From: Sphaerisporangium rubeum
GTDB lineage: Bacteria; Actinomycetota; Actinomycetes; Streptosporangiales; Streptosporangiaceae
NCBI RefSeq assembly: GCF_014207705.1
Contig: NZ_JACHIU010000001.1
Span: forward strand, 496,001 to 560,000
DNA: 64,000 nt
Reading direction: 5' to 3'
Shown here: one piece after another, positions 11,476 to 19,508 of the stretch
Layout: every line of letters starts with the position of its first letter
Numbering within the stretch: position 1 is the first letter of the stretch
Program-made: the position numbers and the translations under genes
The notes under the pieces: model-generated
What the model saw: only the letters and a program-made list of their open reading frames with translations
The model's database searches: none
Told to the model about the DNA's origin: nothing

Positions 11476-12710
11476 GCACCCGTCCGCGTCCCCTGAGCAC
11501 GGTCACCATGTTCAGCGGCGGACGCGGCGGGGCCGGCATCGCGCGCCAGCTGCTGAGCGTCCCCGGGCTCGACCTGGCCCTGGTGATCAACGGGTACGAC
11601 AACGGGCTGTCCACCGGCGCGCTGCGGCGTTACCTCCCCGGGATGCTCGGGCCGTCCGACTTCCGCAAGAACTGCCTGCTCCACCTGGACCGCGGCGATC
11701 CGCGGCAGGCCGCGCTGATGTCCGTCCTGGAGCATCGCCTGCCGGCCGGGATCACGCCGGAGCGCCTCGTGGACCTCGTCGACGAGATCGCCGGGCCGGA
11801 CGCGGGCCGTCCGCCGTTCGGCGCGCTGCGGCGGGAGGCGCGAGAGGAGATCACACGGGACCTGCGCCTGTTCGCGCGCCGGCTCCGCGCCGAGCCGTAC
11901 GGGATGGACCTCGGCGACTGCGCGCTCGGCAACCTCGTGTTCGCCGGCGCGTATCTGCGCACCGGGGAGGACTTCAACGCCGCCGTTCGCTCCTGCGCTC
12001 GCACGTTCGGCTCCCCGGTCCGGCTGCTGAACGTGACCGGCGGCGAGAACGCCTACCTCGCCGCGCTCAAGCGGGACGGCCGCCTGCTGGCCGACGAGGC
12101 CGACATCGTCGCGCCGCAGGACGCCGAGACCATCACCGACCTGTTCCTGCTGCGTCAGCCGATCGGCCCGAGGTTCCGCGCCGAACTGGAGGCGATGCCC
12201 GCCGCGCGGGTCCGTGAGGTCCTGGCCCGCCACCGCGCCGACGTCACGCCGAACCCCGAGGCGCTGGACGCGATCAGGGACACCGACCTCCTCGTGTACG
12301 GGCCGGGGACGCCGCATTCGTCCCTGCTGCCGAGCTACCTGACGCCTGGCGTCACCGAGGCGATCGCGGCGAGCCGGGCCGTGGCCAAGGTGTTCGTCGT
12401 CAACACCAGGGCCGACCACGACACCCAGGGGCTGACCGCACCCGACCTGGTCGACCTCACCCTGACCTACCTCGGGGACCCCCGCAACGAGCGGCGCACC
12501 GTCACCCATGTCCTGTCCCCGCCGTCGGACGGCCTGCCGGCGGTGCCTCCGGTGCCGCGCGCCGTGACCGAGCGCGGCGAGTGGGCCGGCGCGCGGTGGG
12601 TCACGGCCGACCTGGAGGACCCCGGCCGGCCAGGCGTGCACGGCGGACGCAGCACCGTCGACGCGCTGACGGCCATCTGCGGCGAAGCGGCACTGGCGGG
12701 AGCCGAGTGA
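11472..12710 (+). CDS. CofD/YvcK-family protein in glycan operon
   Basis: A 412-aa protein of the CofD (2-phospho-L-lactate transferase)/YvcK superfamily: VTMFSGGRGGAGIARQLL at the N terminus binds phosphate/nucleotide, and NVTGGENAYLAAL, DLLVYGPGTPHSSLLPSYL and VFVVNTRADHDTQG are typical of the fold. True CofD acts in F420 synthesis, and YvcK binds UDP-sugars. Here it is fused by ATGA/GTGA overlaps into a glycosyltransferase operon, next to a phosphatase and a nucleotidyltransferase. It may transfer or handle a phosphorylated group of the glycan precursor. The substrate is unknown. Confidence 0.82.
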   Translation: MSTRPRPLSTVTMFSGGRGGAGIARQLLSVPGLDLALVINGYDNGLSTGALRRYLPGMLGPSDFRKNCLLHLDRGDPRQAALMSVLEHRLPAGITPERLVDLVDEIAGPDAGRPPFGALRREAREEITRDLRLFARRLRAEPYGMDLGDCALGNLVFAGAYLRTGEDFNAAVRSCARTFGSPVRLLNVTGGENAYLAALKRDGRLLADEADIVAPQDAETITDLFLLRQPIGPRFRAELEAMPAARVREVLARHRADVTPNPEALDAIRDTDLLVYGPGTPHSSLLPSYLTPGVTEAIAASRAVAKVFVVNTRADHDTQGLTAPDLVDLTLTYLGDPRNERRTVTHVLSPPSDGLPAVPPVPRAVTERGEWAGARWVTADLEDPGRPGVHGGRSTVDALTAICGEAALAGAE

Positions 12711-13366
12711 CCGCGGCCGCCGTGGCCGTCGGCCGCCGGACCTGGCTGTGCGACCTCGACGGCACACTCGTCGACTCCTGTCCGGCGCACGAGGCCGCGT
12801 TCCGCCAGGCGATCGCGGAGTTCGCACCCGGTGCGCTCGCCACGTTCCGGTACGCCGAGCACACCGGCGCGAGCACCGCCGAGGTGGCGGCACGCCTGGT
12901 CCCCGGCGACGCCGTCACGGCCGAGCGGCTGACCCGGCGCAAGCAGCGGCTCTACCACGAGTACGTCGAGGCGGGAATGGTCGCCTTGCTGCCCGGCGCT
13001 CGCCGCCTCCTCGACCGCCTCACCGAGGACGGCCGCACGGCGTACCTGGTCACCAGCGGCAGCCGCGGGTCGGTCGAGCGGGTCCTCGCGGCCTGTTCCC
13101 TCGGCGGCTGCTTCCGTGACGTGCTCACCAGCGACGACGTCCCGGTGAGCAAGCCCGATCCGTGGTTCTACGCGTACGCCTGCCGTCGCTGGTCCGTCGA
13201 CCCGGCCGAGGCCGTGGCCGTGGAGGACTCCGCGCACGGCGTGGCGTCCGCCGTCGGCGCCGGGCTGGTGACCCTTCAGGTCCACGCCACCGAGCCCGCG
13301 GCGGGAGCGATCGCCGTACCGGGGCTCGACGACATCGTGTCCCTCTTGCGGCAGGAGCAACGGTGA
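12707..13366 (+). CDS. HAD-superfamily phosphatase (phosphoglycolate-phosphatase-like)
   Basis: A 219-aa enzyme starting at GTG in a GTGA overlap with the previous stop. HAD motifs are D16-L-D18-GT (CDLDGTLVDS), TSGSRGSVERVL, VSKPDPWFY (Lys) and AVEDSAHGV, with a C1 cap between motifs 1 and 2. It is likely a sugar-phosphate or phospho-acid phosphatase serving the precursor made by its overlapping neighbours. The longer upstream open frame lacks family similarity and is rejected. Confidence 0.9.
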   Translation: MTAAAVAVGRRTWLCDLDGTLVDSCPAHEAAFRQAIAEFAPGALATFRYAEHTGASTAEVAARLVPGDAVTAERLTRRKQRLYHEYVEAGMVALLPGARRLLDRLTEDGRTAYLVTSGSRGSVERVLAACSLGGCFRDVLTSDDVPVSKPDPWFYAYACRRWSVDPAEAVAVEDSAHGVASAVGAGLVTLQVHATEPAAGAIAVPGLDDIVSLLRQEQR

Positions 13367-14127
13367 GTGAGCGCGTCTGCGCGGTGATCCCGGCGGCCGG
13401 ACGCGGCACCCGGCTCGGTTCCGGCATCCCGAAGATCATGATCGAGATCGCCGGCGGCGTCACCGTCTGGCACCTGCTGTACCGGCGGCTGCGGCCCCGG
13501 TCCGAGCACGTCCATGTCGTCGTCTCCCCCGAAGGCGAGGCCCCGTTCCGGGACCTCGCGGCGGAGGAGATCGCGAGCGGCGCCGTCTCGGTGAGCGTCC
13601 AGGACGAGCCGACCGGCATGGGAGGCGCCATCTTCGGCGCCGCGCCGCACTGGGAGCCGTACGACACGATCCTCGTGGTCTGGGGTGACCAGGCGAACCT
13701 GTCCCCGGCCACCGTCCGGCGTGTCGTGGCCGCGCACCGCACGTCAGGGCTCACCGTTCCGCTGGTGCCGATGGCGGATCCGTACGTCGAGTACGAGGTC
13801 GCCGGCTCCGCGCTCGTCCGGGTGCGGCAGTCACGCGAGGGCGACGAGTGCCGTCCCGGCGGGCTCAGCGACGTCGGCGTGTTCTGCCTCGGCACGGACG
13901 GGCTGCGAAAGGAGTGGACACGCTATCTGCGGGACGCCGCCCCCGGCACCGTCACCGGCGAGGTCAACTTCCTGCCGTTCCTTCCCTACCTGTCGCAGGT
14001 CGCCGGCCGGCCGCTGACCGTGGTGCCGGTGGACGACCCCGACGAGGCGCGCGGCATCAACACTCAGGCTGACCTCGACTTCGCCAGGCAGGCGTACCTG
14101 CGCGGCACGGAGCCCGGCGGCCGATGA
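13363..14127 (+). CDS. NTP-transferase domain protein (nucleotide-sugar pyrophosphorylase-like)
   Basis: A 254-aa protein from a GTG overlapping the previous stop. It has the pyrophosphorylase signature CAVIPAAGRGTRLGSGIPKIM at its N terminus (the lysine-bearing loop ends in PK), VVWGDQANLSP as the metal/NTP site and EVNFLPFL near the C terminus. No left-handed beta-helix or CBS domain is present, so it is a minimal enzyme activating a sugar phosphate or a related phosphorylated group with NTP. It probably works with the HAD and CofD-like proteins encoded directly upstream. Confidence 0.88.
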   Translation: MSERVCAVIPAAGRGTRLGSGIPKIMIEIAGGVTVWHLLYRRLRPRSEHVHVVVSPEGEAPFRDLAAEEIASGAVSVSVQDEPTGMGGAIFGAAPHWEPYDTILVVWGDQANLSPATVRRVVAAHRTSGLTVPLVPMADPYVEYEVAGSALVRVRQSREGDECRPGGLSDVGVFCLGTDGLRKEWTRYLRDAAPGTVTGEVNFLPFLPYLSQVAGRPLTVVPVDDPDEARGINTQADLDFARQAYLRGTEPGGR

Positions 14128-15338
14128 GAAAGCCGCCGCGTCCCGTCTACGTCGTCTGCGCCGAGACGCCGCCGGACGTCGTCGGCGGGCTCGGACGGTA
14201 CGCCGAGCGGATGATGGCCGCCATGCGGCATCTCGGCACACCTGTCGAGGTGTTCGGCGCCACCACGCGGCGCACGGCGCCGCGCGAGGAGCGGATCGGC
14301 GACGTCACCTTGCACCGGGTGCGCACCCCCGGCGGCGGGAACCGGGCCGTCCGGGTGATCGGGGTGCTGCTGTTCAACGTGCGCGTCGCGGCCCGCATCC
14401 TCAGAGCCCGGCCGTCGGGATCCGTCGTCGCCGTGCACGACTGGATGGGCTGCGTCGCCGGAATCCTCTGCCGGCTGCTCGCACGCACCCCGGTGGTGTT
14501 CCACGTCCACACCCGCGAACTCAACGCCGGCCCCTCCCGCCGCCGGTCCGCCGTGGCGGCCGGCATCGCGGCGCTGGAGACCGTACAGGCGCGGACGGCA
14601 CGCCTGATCGTGGTGCCGAGCACCGGGATGCGGGACGAACTCGCGGCCTGCGGCTGGCCGTCCGACCGGCTGCGCGTCATCCCGCACGGATTCGAGGACC
14701 CCGAACTGCTGCGGCTGGCCGCGCTCGGCGACGACGAGCGCGACCGGCTCGCCGCGACGGTCCGGCGCCGCCACCTGCCAGGCGGCCGAGGACGGCTCGT
14801 GGTGTTCGCCGGCCGCCTGTCGCCGCACAAGGGGGTCCGCACCCTGATCCGCGCGGCCCCGCTGATCGCCGGCGAGCGCGACGACGTACGGATCGTGCTC
14901 ATCGGCGCGCAGGCGCCACGCACCGACGACGACGCCGAGGTGGCACGGCTGATCGACGAGACCGGCGCCGGCCGCCACGTGATCGCCGGCTACCGTTTCC
15001 TCCCCTCCGCCGAGGTGTTCACCCACTTCCTGGCCGCCGACGTGTGCGTGTTCCCGTCCACGTACGAGCCGTTCGGCCTCGTCGCGATCGAGGCGATGGC
15101 ACTGGCCCGGCCTGTGGTGGTCGGCCCCGGCTACTCCCCGGAGGTCGTGGGGGACGGCGCGGTCCGGTGCGAGCACGACTCGCCGGAGGAACTGGCCGCC
15201 GCCGTGCTGCGGTGCCTGGACGACCCACCGGCCGCGTCCCGGCTCGCCTCCCGCGGCGCCGCTCACGTACGAGAGCGGTACACGTGGGCACGGACGGCGG
15301 AGCTCACCTTGGCGGCGTACGGCGAGCCGGCCCGGTGA
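14124..15338 (+). CDS. GT4-family glycosyltransferase
   Basis: A 404-aa GT-B enzyme; ATG in an ATGA overlap. The N-terminal domain opens YVVCAETPPDVVGGLGRY; the C-terminal donor domain has VVFAGRLSPHKGVRTLI and the E-x7-E motif YEPFGLVAIEAMALARPVV. Retaining transfer from a nucleotide sugar (GDP-Man or UDP-Glc type) is expected. It resembles the second GT4 at 16674 in layout and probably arose from the same ancestor. Confidence 0.9.
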   Translation: MRKPPRPVYVVCAETPPDVVGGLGRYAERMMAAMRHLGTPVEVFGATTRRTAPREERIGDVTLHRVRTPGGGNRAVRVIGVLLFNVRVAARILRARPSGSVVAVHDWMGCVAGILCRLLARTPVVFHVHTRELNAGPSRRRSAVAAGIAALETVQARTARLIVVPSTGMRDELAACGWPSDRLRVIPHGFEDPELLRLAALGDDERDRLAATVRRRHLPGGRGRLVVFAGRLSPHKGVRTLIRAAPLIAGERDDVRIVLIGAQAPRTDDDAEVARLIDETGAGRHVIAGYRFLPSAEVFTHFLAADVCVFPSTYEPFGLVAIEAMALARPVVVGPGYSPEVVGDGAVRCEHDSPEELAAAVLRCLDDPPAASRLASRGAAHVRERYTWARTAELTLAAYGEPAR

Positions 15339-16636
15339 CGCGCCGGCGCGGGGACGTACGCGCACGCGTCGCGCGGATCGTCGAGGGTCACCGCTGGGCC
15401 GCCGGGCCGACGCTGGTGAGCATCCTGGCCAGCGGCACCGCGGCGGCCACCACACTGGTCATCGCCAGGGGGATCGGCCCCGCCGCGTTCGGCCACTTCA
15501 CCGTCGTCCTGTCGATCGCGCTGATCGTCACCGTCGCCATGCTCACCAGCCTCAACTACGTCATGTTCCAGGAACTGCCGCGCGCCGAACCGGCGGACCG
15601 GCCGGCCCTGGTGACCACGGCGCTCTTCTCGACACTGGTGCTCGGGACGGCCCTGTTCGCCGCCGGGATGCTGGCCGCGCCGCTGCTGACCGCCGCGCTC
15701 GGCGTCGACACCCGCACGCTCGCCTTCGGCCTGGCGCTGGCGCTGTCGATGACCGTGAACCAGCTCACCGAGAGTTTCCTGCGCGGGCTGAAGAGGTTCA
15801 GGCTCGTCGCCGCGCTCAAGCTGGCCGTCGCCGTCGCCTACCTGGCCGGAGCGGCGTACTGCCTGCTCGTGCTCGGGATCGGGGACGCCGAGGTGTACCT
15901 CGGCGCGCTCATCGTGACGAACCTCGTCTTCGCCGTCGTGGCCGTCGCCGGCTCGGAGGTGGCGCCACGCTCCTGGTCGCCGGTCCTCGCGCGGTCGCTC
16001 TACCGGCACGGCGCGTACGTGACCGCCATCGCGACGTTCACCGCCGTGCTCTTCGGCATCGACGTGATCTTCCTCAACCACTGGGTCGGCCGCGCCGACG
16101 TCGGGGTGTACTCGCTGTACAACGGCTTCCCCAAGCGGCTGCTCGGCGTCGTGTTCACCGACGGCATCGGCCTCGTACTGCTCCCCATGCTCGCCACGAC
16201 CGCCAAGCCCGCACTCATGCGCAGGATCGCACGGCTCGCGCCGTCCCTCGCGGCGGCCACCGCGATCGTCTCCTTCGCGGCGAGCCTGGTGTTCTTCCTC
16301 GTGATGGGGGGCGGCTACCCGTACTCGGTCCCTCTGATGGCGCTGGCGGCCGCCGGCATCGGCGCGCACGCCGTCTTCAACCTCTACTTCGTGGCCCTCA
16401 CGATGGACGGCGTGCGCGGCGCCAAGGTGTTCATCGCCTGTCTCGCCGCCGGAACCCCCGCCGCGCTCGCCTGCCAGGCGGTGTGCATCGCCTGGTGGGG
16501 CCTCGTCGGCGGACTGGTGGCGTTCGCCTTGACCAACCTCGTCCTCGTGGCCGTAGTGGCGGCCGTCGCCGGCCGGGTGTACCGGCCGGACGGCCAGAAG
16601 ACGGTCACCCCGTCCACAGAGGAGCCCGGCCGATGA
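15335..16636 (+). CDS. Polysaccharide flippase (Wzx/MATE-like, MOP superfamily)
   Basis: A 433-aa protein from GTG 15335 (GTGA overlap) with 12 predicted membrane segments spread over residues 20-420, including LVSILASGTAAATTLVIARGIG early on and paired hydrophobic hairpins characteristic of MOP flippases. It should flip a lipid-linked oligosaccharide across the membrane. The C terminus (TVTPSTEEPGR) belongs to the first copy of the 41-bp duplication described at 16604. Confidence 0.88.
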   Translation: MTRRRGDVRARVARIVEGHRWAAGPTLVSILASGTAAATTLVIARGIGPAAFGHFTVVLSIALIVTVAMLTSLNYVMFQELPRAEPADRPALVTTALFSTLVLGTALFAAGMLAAPLLTAALGVDTRTLAFGLALALSMTVNQLTESFLRGLKRFRLVAALKLAVAVAYLAGAAYCLLVLGIGDAEVYLGALIVTNLVFAVVAVAGSEVAPRSWSPVLARSLYRHGAYVTAIATFTAVLFGIDVIFLNHWVGRADVGVYSLYNGFPKRLLGVVFTDGIGLVLLPMLATTAKPALMRRIARLAPSLAAATAIVSFAASLVFFLVMGGGYPYSVPLMALAAAGIGAHAVFNLYFVALTMDGVRGAKVFIACLAAGTPAALACQAVCIAWWGLVGGLVAFALTNLVLVAVVAAVAGRVYRPDGQKTVTPSTEEPGR

Positions 16637-16685
16637 GGATCGCCGTCACCCCGTCCGAACAGGAGCCCGGCCGATGAGGATCGCC
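16604..16685 (+). repeat. Tandem 41-bp duplication at a gene junction
   Basis: Unit 1 (16604-16644) and unit 2 (16645-16685) are identical except for a 4-base block (ACAG versus GAAC). Each unit holds the end of a coding frame (..EEPGR or ..QEPGR), an ATGA overlap and the codons MRIA. The duplication therefore produced a second start codon and a short intervening frame. Confidence 0.9.
16633..16677 (+). CDS. 14-codon coupled mini-ORF created by the junction duplication
   Basis: ATG 16633 overlaps the flippase stop as ATGA. The frame reads MRIAVTPSEQEPGR and its TGA (16675-16677) overlaps the ATG of the next GT4 gene, again as ATGA. Ribosomes leaving the flippase gene would have to translate it to reach the GT4 start by coupling. 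Whether the peptide has any function is unknown; it is probably a by-product. Confidence 0.55.
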   Translation: MRIAVTPSEQEPGR

Positions 16686-17921
16686 TGCGTCATCAACCAG
16701 TACCCGCCGAACATCACCGCCGGCCTCGGCCGCTACGTCGAGCTGATCACGCCGTACCTGACCCGCGACCACCACCTGGCCGTCTTCACCCTCAACGACG
16801 GCCATCAGCCCGTGCACGAGCGCACCGACGGCGTCACCGTGTACCGGCCCCTCGGCCGCGTCCTCGGCGCCGTCAGCCGCCGCCGGCGCCTCAACCGCAC
16901 CCGAGGCGCCGAGTTCGCCCTGCTCGCGCTGAACGTCATGGTCAGCAACTGGCGCTACTTCCTGCGCCTGCGCCGCGTGCGCCGCGACGAACGGCCCGAC
17001 CTGGTCGCCGTCCACGACTCCACGAACTTCCTGTGCGGCCTGCTCTGCCACTACGTCCTGCGCCTGCCGGTCGTCTTCCACGTGCACACCACCGAGTACG
17101 GCGTCGCCGCGCAACGCACCATCACCGACCCGCTGAACCTGTTCGCCGCCATCGAGCGGTGGCTCGCGCGGATCTCCCGCCGAGTGGTCGTCGCCACCCC
17201 GGAGGTACGCGAGCAACTGACCGCCGCACGCTGGAACCGCACCCCGATCGACGTCGTCCGCCTCGGTGGCACCTACGAGAACCTGCTGGCCGACCCCACG
17301 TTCGACCGCGACGAGCTGCGCACCGGCGCCGCGACCCTGCGCACCAGGCTCGGCATCGCCGCCGACGATCCGGTGCTCCTGTTCGTCGGCCGCATCGAAC
17401 GGCAGAAAGGCATCTACCCGCTCCTGGAAGCCATGCGGAAGATCACCGCCGCCGTCCCCCGTCTACGCCTGGTGATCGTCGGGGAAGGCGACGACACAGG
17501 CGTGGCCAGGATCGTCACGGAAACGGGCCTCGACGGCCGTGTCCTGACCTCCGGCGGTTTCGTCGAAGGCAAGGCACTCCTGGAGTTCTACGAAATGGCC
17601 GACGCCTGCGTCTTCCCCTCACTCTTCGAGCCGTTCGGCCTGGTGGCCACCGAGGCGATGGCCCTCGCCAGACCCACGATCCTCGGCGACGGCTTCTCCA
17701 GCATCTTCCTCGGCGACCCCGACCGTCCCGCCGTCCGTTTCGTACGAAGCACCGACCCCGCCGACATCACCCGCGTGGTGGTCGACGTCATGACCGACCC
17801 GGACCTGCGCCACACCCTGGCCTCCAGAGGAGAGAGCTTCGTCCGGGAGAACCTGAGCTGGCGCGGAGCCGCCGACGAGACCCTCGCGGTCTACCGCACC
17901 GCACTCGACGACACACCGTGA
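16674..17921 (+). CDS. GT4-family glycosyltransferase, last gene of the glycan operon
   Basis: A 415-aa GT-B enzyme: CVINQYPPNITAGLGRYVEL at the N terminus, LLFVGRIERQKGIYPLLEA in the donor domain, and E-x7-E in FEPFGLVATEAMALARPT. The ATG at 16674 is preceded by AGGAGCCC in the second duplication unit. It probably adds a further sugar to the lipid-linked chain before flipping. No strong terminator is visible in the 75 bp to the convergent TetR gene. Confidence 0.9.
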   Translation: MRIACVINQYPPNITAGLGRYVELITPYLTRDHHLAVFTLNDGHQPVHERTDGVTVYRPLGRVLGAVSRRRRLNRTRGAEFALLALNVMVSNWRYFLRLRRVRRDERPDLVAVHDSTNFLCGLLCHYVLRLPVVFHVHTTEYGVAAQRTITDPLNLFAAIERWLARISRRVVVATPEVREQLTAARWNRTPIDVVRLGGTYENLLADPTFDRDELRTGAATLRTRLGIAADDPVLLFVGRIERQKGIYPLLEAMRKITAAVPRLRLVIVGEGDDTGVARIVTETGLDGRVLTSGGFVEGKALLEFYEMADACVFPSLFEPFGLVATEAMALARPTILGDGFSSIFLGDPDRPAVRFVRSTDPADITRVVVDVMTDPDLRHTLASRGESFVRENLSWRGAADETLAVYRTALDDTP

Positions 17922-17996
17922 CGTCTCCTTAGGTGATCGCCTACCAGAAAGATCTCCTCACGAGCACACAGCTCCAGCGGCCCTGTGTCGCGACGG

Positions 17997-18593
17997 TCAG
18001 GATGGCTGACGGGAGCCGTGAATCTGGACGAGTCCCTCGACGCCGCGGAGGAAGGTCGCGCAGACCGACTTCGGGTCGAAAAGACAGCCGGCCGCCATGG
18101 CGCCGTCCCTGAGCATGACGAAGTGCTGCGCCGCCGGCTCGGCTCTGGTCTCCTCGATGCTCGCCATCAAGGTGTTGATGGTGTCGAGGAACCATTGCCG
18201 GTGGGCCAGGACGGCTCGATGCACGGGATGAGCGGGGTCGGGATACTCCGCCACGGCGTTCAGGAAGGCGCAGCCACGGAAGCCAGGCGACCGGATGCCC
18301 TCGGCGATCGACACCGCGACGGCCCGGACGGCCTCGTGAGCCGATGCACTGGTGGTGAGGGCCGTCTCCACCTGGCTGCGGATCGTTCGGTCGGCGACGT
18401 GCAGATAGGCAAGGACAAGATCTTCCTTGCCGGGAAAGTGCCGATAGAAGGTGGCCCGGGTGATCTTCGCCTCGGCGATGATGCGGTCCACGCCTACAGA
18501 GTGGATCCCCTCCGCGTAGAAGATCCTGCTCGCCGTGGTGAGCAGCCGGAGCCGCGCCTCGGACAGCCGGGTCCCGGTCTCGCTGGATGCCAT
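17997..18593 (-). CDS. TetR-family transcriptional regulator
   Basis: A 198-aa protein with an N-terminal helix-turn-helix (LLTTASRIFYAEGIHSVGVD..., ITRATFYRHFPGKEDLVLAYL) and a C-terminal domain with GCAFLNAVAEYPDP and HRQWFLDTI, as in the TetR_C_16/AcrR-like group that often controls efflux or redox genes. Two identical palindromic operators lie between it and the divergent membrane-protein gene. The ligand is unknown. Confidence 0.9.
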   Translation of the reverse strand: MASSETGTRLSEARLRLLTTASRIFYAEGIHSVGVDRIIAEAKITRATFYRHFPGKEDLVLAYLHVADRTIRSQVETALTTSASAHEAVRAVAVSIAEGIRSPGFRGCAFLNAVAEYPDPAHPVHRAVLAHRQWFLDTINTLMASIEETRAEPAAQHFVMLRDGAMAAGCLFDPKSVCATFLRGVEGLVQIHGSRQPS

Positions 18594-18607
18594 GCCTCCA
18601 GTCTAGT

Positions 18608-18655
18608 GACAGAACGTTCCGTCTTTCCGTAACGAAGTAGACAGAACGTTCCGTC
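18608..18655. promoter_or_regulatory. Two identical TetR operators plus a third half-site
   Basis: GACAGAACGTTCCGTC occurs at 18608-18623 and again at 18640-18655; each is a 16-bp palindrome with one mismatched pair. The spacing is 32 bp, about three helical turns, so dimers would bind the same face. A third copy of the left arm with core (GACAGAACGTT) is at 18692-18702. The sites cover the divergent promoter region of the TetR gene and the membrane protein. Confidence 0.8.
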
Positions 18656-18778
18656 TTGACCGCAGGAGGAGAAGGAGTCATTGTGAAGAGAGACAGAACG
18701 TTGGTTCTCCCTAGCGATGGTCGCTTCCGCGACACCGCTGGACCTCCGTTCCGCTGAGCGATCACCATGAGGACGACC

Positions 18779-19336
18779 ATGACCACCGTTGCCGCCACCC
18801 ACATCTCCACCACGGCCGCCGCCCTACGGCGGCTGTACTTCGCCCGCTCCGCCTTCGCCATCGTCTGGGCCGCCGTGACCTTCGCGGTCGCAGAAGACCT
18901 CAACCCACTCGCTGTCACACTGCTGGTGCTCTACCCCCTGGTCGACTCCGCCGCCGCGATCATCGATGTCCGCGCGTCGCGCACCACAGGATCAGCCACG
19001 TTGCTGTACGTGAATGTCGCGATCAGCCTGCTGGCCGCGGCGGGCCTGGCCGTGGCCGGCGCGTCCGGTGTCCCGGCGGTTCTGCGCGTGTGGGGCGCTT
19101 GGGCGATCGTCGCCGGCGCGGTCCAGCTGATCGTGGGCCTCACCCGCCGCACGATGAGCGGCCAGTGGCCGATGATCATCAGCGGCGGCTTGTCCGTCCT
19201 CGCCGGCGGATCGTTCCTGGCGGCCGCGGCCGCGTCCGACCCGGCGCTGACGAATGCGATCGGTTACGCCGTCCCCGGCGCCGTCTTCTTCCTCATCGCG
19301 GCCATCCGTCTCGGCCGCACGGCGAAAAACGCCTGA
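18779..19336 (+). CDS. HdeD/DUF308-like membrane protein
   Basis: A 185-aa protein with about six membrane spans, arranged like DUF308/HdeD proteins. I prefer ATG 18779, preceded by GAGGA at five bases; ATG 18767, four codons upstream, lacks a good site. It is divergent from the TetR gene and behind its operators, so it is the likely regulatory target. Its physiological role is not known. Confidence 0.8.
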   Translation: MTTVAATHISTTAAALRRLYFARSAFAIVWAAVTFAVAEDLNPLAVTLLVLYPLVDSAAAIIDVRASRTTGSATLLYVNVAISLLAAAGLAVAGASGVPAVLRVWGAWAIVAGAVQLIVGLTRRTMSGQWPMIISGGLSVLAGGSFLAAAAASDPALTNAIGYAVPGAVFFLIAAIRLGRTAKNA

Positions 19337-19508
19337 CACGGTTCTCACGACTCCGGGAAAGAGAAACGGTTCACGGATCGGCGAGCGTTTCGTGGATCCG
19401 GGAACTTCGCCGGTGGCGCAGGCAGAGCAAGATCTGACGGCGTGAGCAGCGGCGGAAGCCGCGGGAGTCGACCGTGTCTGTCGTTCCCTCGCCGTACGCT
19501 ACTTGGCG

